A stretch of 64,000 nucleotides of DNA, from positions 1 through 64,000 of the forward strand of contig NZ_JAQQFR010000013.1 of assembly GCF_046025915.1 (NCBI RefSeq). Direction: 5' to 3'. A program made the position numbers and the translations under genes. Positions within the stretch are counted from its first letter, which is position 1, and each line of letters begins with the position of its first letter. Origin of the DNA: Herbaspirillum rhizosphaerae_A (GTDB lineage Bacteria; Pseudomonadota; Gammaproteobacteria; Burkholderiales; Burkholderiaceae_D). Of the stretch, positions 61,186 through 64,000 are shown piece after piece. A model generated the notes under the pieces. It had not been told where the DNA came from. It did not search any database and saw nothing but the letters and a program-made list of their open reading frames with translations.

Positions 61186-62610
61186 ATGATCGACGCGCTC
61201 GCAGTTTTCGATATCGGTAAAACCAATATCAAACTTAGCCTGGTGGATGCCCGGGGCCATGAACTTGCCGTGCACCGACGTGCCAATGAGGTTGTGCAGG
61301 TCGGACTTTATCCTCATCACGACGTCGACGCGATCGAATCCTGGCTGTTGGAAAAGCTTGGCGAACTGGCGCGTCAGGCGCACATCAGCGCCATCGTTCC
61401 CATCACGCATGGCGCTACAGCGGCACTTGTGGATGACGATGGCCTGGTCTTGCCAATTGCGGACTATGAGCAGGATTTCTCGGTTGTTCAGTCGGACTAT
61501 TCTACCTGTCGGCAATATGACGAGCTGCGCCCACCCTTTGCACAAACGTTCTCTCCCGCATTGGGGCTGGGGCTCAATCTTGGACGGCAACTTTACTGGC
61601 AACAACAGCGTTATCCCGAGGCTTTCGGACGCGCACGCAAGCTGTTGATGTATCCGCAATACTGGGCCTGGCGTCTGTGCGGCGTGGCGGCAGGGGAAGT
61701 CACTTCGTTGGGCTGCCATACGGATCTGTGGCGACCGGCGAGCGGGACGTACTCTTCGCTTGTCACCAATGCCGACTGGCTGCACCTGATGCCGCCGTTG
61801 CGCCCGGCTTGGGCCGAACTAGGCCGTGTGCGTTCGCATCTGGCGCAGCAGACGGGGCTTCCCTCGGAGTGCCGCGTGCTGTGCGGTGTTCACGATAGCA
61901 ATGCGTCTTTGCTACGTTATCTGCAGCGCAACGGCAATGGTCCCCGGGTGGTCTTGTCTACCGGCACCTGGTTGATTGCCGCTGCACTGGATGCAGGTCT
62001 GGACGGCTTGCAGGAGCAACGCGACATGCTCGCCAACGTCAACGTGTTGGGCGAGCCCGTTGCTTGCATGCGTTTCATGGGTGGGCGCGAATTCTCTGAG
62101 CTGGCAGGAAGTACACCAAAGGTTTGCCGCGAGGCCGATTTGCAAGCGTTGATCGATGGTCACAGCATGGCATTGCCTTGTTTTTCCGGCTGCGGTGGAC
62201 CGTTCGCCGGGCAGCAAGGACGTCTGACGGGGGCACCGCCGGATACGTCGGAAGAGCGCTATGCGCTGGCGACCTTGTACTGCGTTCTGATGACGGAATA
62301 TTGCCTGGAGCAATTGCAAGCACCAGGTGCGATAGTTGTAGAGGGGAGTTTCATCTCGAATCCCTATTTCGCTGCACTGCTGGCAGGAGGTTTCGATGGA
62401 AGAGACGTATTCTGTTCGGAAGACGGCAGCGGCACTACTGCCGGCGGCTGGATGTTACAGCATTGGCAGGACGGTCAGCGTGGCGGCGCATTGACAGCAC
62501 CGAGACAGGTCAAGCCGCTACGGTTGCGCGGATGGGATGCATATCGGCAGGCATGGCGGGCAGCTGTGTCTGAACTGTGCGCACCCGAGATTTCATTTTC
62601 AGAGGAATAG
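61186..62610 (+). CDS. rhaK: FGGY-family sugar kinase (L-rhamnulokinase)
   Basis: A 474-residue FGGY carbohydrate kinase: phosphate-1 motif AVFDIGKTNIKLSLVDARG, catalytic-Asp region GVHDSNASLLRYLQ, ATP site LSTGTWLIAAAL, and adenosine region VVEGSFISNPYFAALLAGGF. It phosphorylates L-rhamnulose at C1. In R. leguminosarum the equivalent kinase is also needed for transporter activity. Last gene of rhaRSTPQUK. Confidence 0.9.
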   Translation: MIDALAVFDIGKTNIKLSLVDARGHELAVHRRANEVVQVGLYPHHDVDAIESWLLEKLGELARQAHISAIVPITHGATAALVDDDGLVLPIADYEQDFSVVQSDYSTCRQYDELRPPFAQTFSPALGLGLNLGRQLYWQQQRYPEAFGRARKLLMYPQYWAWRLCGVAAGEVTSLGCHTDLWRPASGTYSSLVTNADWLHLMPPLRPAWAELGRVRSHLAQQTGLPSECRVLCGVHDSNASLLRYLQRNGNGPRVVLSTGTWLIAAALDAGLDGLQEQRDMLANVNVLGEPVACMRFMGGREFSELAGSTPKVCREADLQALIDGHSMALPCFSGCGGPFAGQQGRLTGAPPDTSEERYALATLYCVLMTEYCLEQLQAPGAIVVEGSFISNPYFAALLAGGFDGRDVFCSEDGSGTTAGGWMLQHWQDGQRGGALTAPRQVKPLRLRGWDAYRQAWRAAVSELCAPEISFSEE

Positions 62611-62639
62611 AAACCGCTGGATCAGTATGATAATCAGCG

Positions 62640-62673
62640 CCAGTTTAAGTCGGACATTCTCGACCTAAACTGG
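62640..62673 (+). other. Stem-loop after rhaK
   Basis: CCAGTTTAAGTCG (62640-62652) pairs with CGACCTAAACTGG (62661-62673), one A/C mismatch, loop GACATTCT; no T-run. Lies between the convergent rhaK and lipoprotein genes and may act as a Rho-assisted or processing terminator. Confidence 0.5.
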
Positions 62674-62703
62674 GCTGAAGCTGATAGCGGTCAGACGCTA
62701 TGC

Positions 62704-63366
62704 TCAGTCGCTTTGATACTTCGGCGAACGCGGTCCGTACAACATGCCGTTTTTGCGGCCCGCCATTAACAGCCGCGAGCTTGTAATGCCTGCGATGTTG
62801 TAGCTGGCATCGGTAGTGGTTGCTATGATCTGGTTTACAAGAGCGGAAACCAGCATGCCGAGTACGTTATTGTTATTGCTCTGGTTTTCATTGCTGGACG
62901 CTGAGGCCTCTCCGTTCCAGATGACTTTTCCGCTTCTCAGATCGATCAGCTTGGCTTCTGCCGTCACTACGGTCACGCTGTTGACGACGACATAACTGGT
63001 GCCGTAGTTCTTGACGGTGACATACAAACCGGCGTCGGCTCCAAAAATCTCGCGAAGCTTTGCCGGTGCGACTTCGTGGATATCGGCAGCTGTCGTCAGG
63101 CCGTTTTGCTTGAACGTCTCATCAACCAGGGTCACCGGCAAGACATAGTAGCCAGACTCCGCCAGCGGATACGTCACTTGCGACATCATGCCGTAGGTCG
63201 CTGCCACTTCTGGTGAATTGTTCAATGGCGGCAATACCAGAATAGTGCGTGGACGGCTTTCCTTGAACGCTGCGTAATCATACGGTTTTTGCTGCGTCGC
63301 GCAGCCGGTTGCCAGCACCGCGAGCAGCAGGGCTGCAGCGATTCCTTTGAATGTAGAGAATTGCAT
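62704..63366 (-). CDS. DUF799 (GNA1162-like) lipoprotein
   Basis: A 220-residue lipoprotein: signal LLLAVLATGC with lipobox ATGC (Cys ~22), then YDYAAFKESRPRTILVLPPLNNSPEVAATYGM, a DUF799/GNA1162 signature, and AKLIDLRSGKVIWNGEASASS. Third of three same-strand lipoprotein genes (CsgG-like, DUF4810, DUF799) that recur together in proteobacteria. GNA1162 is an outer-membrane antigen in Neisseria; function remains unclear. Confidence 0.87.
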   Translation of the reverse strand: MQFSTFKGIAAALLLAVLATGCATQQKPYDYAAFKESRPRTILVLPPLNNSPEVAATYGMMSQVTYPLAESGYYVLPVTLVDETFKQNGLTTAADIHEVAPAKLREIFGADAGLYVTVKNYGTSYVVVNSVTVVTAEAKLIDLRSGKVIWNGEASASSNENQSNNNNVLGMLVSALVNQIIATTTDASYNIAGITSSRLLMAGRKNGMLYGPRSPKYQSD

Positions 63367-63377
63367 GTGAGGGCCTT

Positions 63378-63737
63378 TTATTTTTTGAATTTATTGAGCA
63401 GGAAGTCCATGTAAGGAGCCGATTCAGGGAAGAGTGTCTTCTCTGTCTGGAATTCCTGAACTACCATGTCATCCTTGCCTGCATTCGCATACAGCAAGCC
63501 CAGATGCGCGTGATAGCCGGGAGGCAGCGGCGTGCCCTTGGAACGATTTTTTTGCATGCTTTCTTCCAGCGCTGCAATCTGCTCTTCATTGCTCTTGGTA
63601 TCGGCCTTGAAATATTGATACACCTGTTGCTGGTAATTACCCCAGCCGTAAATAGGCTGTTGTCTGGTGGCGCATCCCGTCAAGGCCAGCACGGACAGCG
63701 GCAGAAGCAAGGCGAACCGATGGATTGTTTTTGTCAT
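63378..63737 (-). CDS. DUF4810-family lipoprotein
   Basis: A 119-residue lipoprotein: lipobox LTGC (MTKTIHRFALLLPLSVLALTGC), then QPIYGWGNYQQQVYQYFK and LPPGYHAHLGLLYANAGKDDMVVQEFQTEK, the DUF4810 pattern with one TPR-like helix pair. Start 63737 has AGGAG upstream (the longer 63788 frame overlaps the CsgG-like gene). Middle gene of the trio. Confidence 0.87.
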   Translation of the reverse strand: MTKTIHRFALLLPLSVLALTGCATRQQPIYGWGNYQQQVYQYFKADTKSNEEQIAALEESMQKNRSKGTPLPPGYHAHLGLLYANAGKDDMVVQEFQTEKTLFPESAPYMDFLLNKFKK

Positions 63738-63751
63738 GATGATCTCCTCGC

Positions 63752-64000
63752 TTATTTGACCGGATTGGCCGGGCTGACCGGGCGCCATGCGCCGGAATCA
63801 ATACCTGCGACGAGATTGTTGATGGCTTCACGAATTGCCAGGTCCAGCACTTTGCCGTTCAGCGTCGAGTCATAGCTGGCAGTGCTGCCGAAGCCGATGA
63901 TTTCGCGATTCGACAAGCTGTATTCACCAGCGCCTTGCGACGAGTAAACCACCTGTGAAGTCGACACATTGACGATATTCAGATTGACCTTGGCATAGGC
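63752..64000 (-). CDS. CsgG/HfaB-family lipoprotein, C-terminal part (5' end outside window)
   Basis: The frame is open through the window end; 82 codons are visible. NLNIVNVSTSQVVYSSQGAGEYSLSNREIIGFGSTASYDS followed by LNGKVLDLAIREAINNLVAGI is the CsgG C-terminal part (the Vdt-x-TGevl strand and the closing helix). CsgG proteins form outer-membrane export channels for curli or holdfast anchor; the companion DUF4810 and DUF799 lipoproteins suggest a non-curli envelope role. The start lies beyond base 64000. Confidence 0.8.
   Translation of the reverse strand, partial: AYAKVNLNIVNVSTSQVVYSSQGAGEYSLSNREIIGFGSTASYDSTLNGKVLDLAIREAINNLVAGIDSGAWRPVSPANPVK

Overview
The window reads as a chromosomal segment of a Gram-negative bacterium of the order Burkholderiales, most likely the family Oxalobacteraceae (Herbaspirillum/Collimonas-like). 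This is inferred from gene content and protein style (parC-slt-parE order, LysR-rich solute and amino-acid metabolism, dense ABC and MFS transport), not from a database search. No phage, plasmid, CRISPR, rRNA or tRNA gene was recognised. Most genes are intact and tightly packed, and many start with ATGA or TAATG overlaps.

Layout. 2-3496: 3' part of a very long repeat protein (RTX-like adhesin) with exact 204-bp tandem repeats. 3540-8185: MocR regulator divergent from a PLP dehydratase / DUF2917 / LysE / DMT amino-acid export-like operon. 8378-10470: RidA, then an aminotransferase coupled to a small cupin. 10559-17488: lipoprotein metallo-hydrolase, tautomerase/LysR pair, an Hsp20 gene with a ROSE-type RNA thermometer, an MFS gene behind a long structured leader, a glycine-zipper lipoprotein, and a sterol desaturase-like membrane hydroxylase. 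17559-22756: topoisomerase IV (parC, parE) with a lytic transglycosylase between them. 23088-28558: nitroreductase, then (minus strand) a biotin ECF transporter bioM-bioN-bioY in one apparent operon with an acyl-CoA ligase and a thiolase. 28763-29463: unknown small gene whose stop codon is the insertion point of a 272-bp palindromic element with 27-bp perfect terminal inverted repeats.

29580-40981: solute-binding protein, two VOC proteins, LysR regulators, an FAD monooxygenase with an MFS efflux-type gene, and an MFS/DUF2848/amidase operon. 41436-50878: RpiR regulator plus isoaspartyl peptidase, a complete dipeptide/glutathione-type ABC importer (fused ATPase, binding protein, two permeases), a P1-family aminopeptidase and a M55 D-aminopeptidase; together these look like a system that imports and cleaves unusual (beta-aspartyl or D-amino-acid) peptides. 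50992-62610: a complete L-rhamnose catabolic locus in the arrangement known from Rhizobium leguminosarum (rhaDI divergent from rhaRSTPQUK). 62704-64000: three surface lipoproteins (DUF799, DUF4810, CsgG-like), the last cut by the window end.

The most unusual items are the 272-bp palindromic TA-flanked element, the ligase/thiolase pair in the biotin-uptake operon, the structured leader at 14121-14529, and a 9-bp in-frame minisatellite that forms the C-terminal tail of the rhamnose ABC ATPase.
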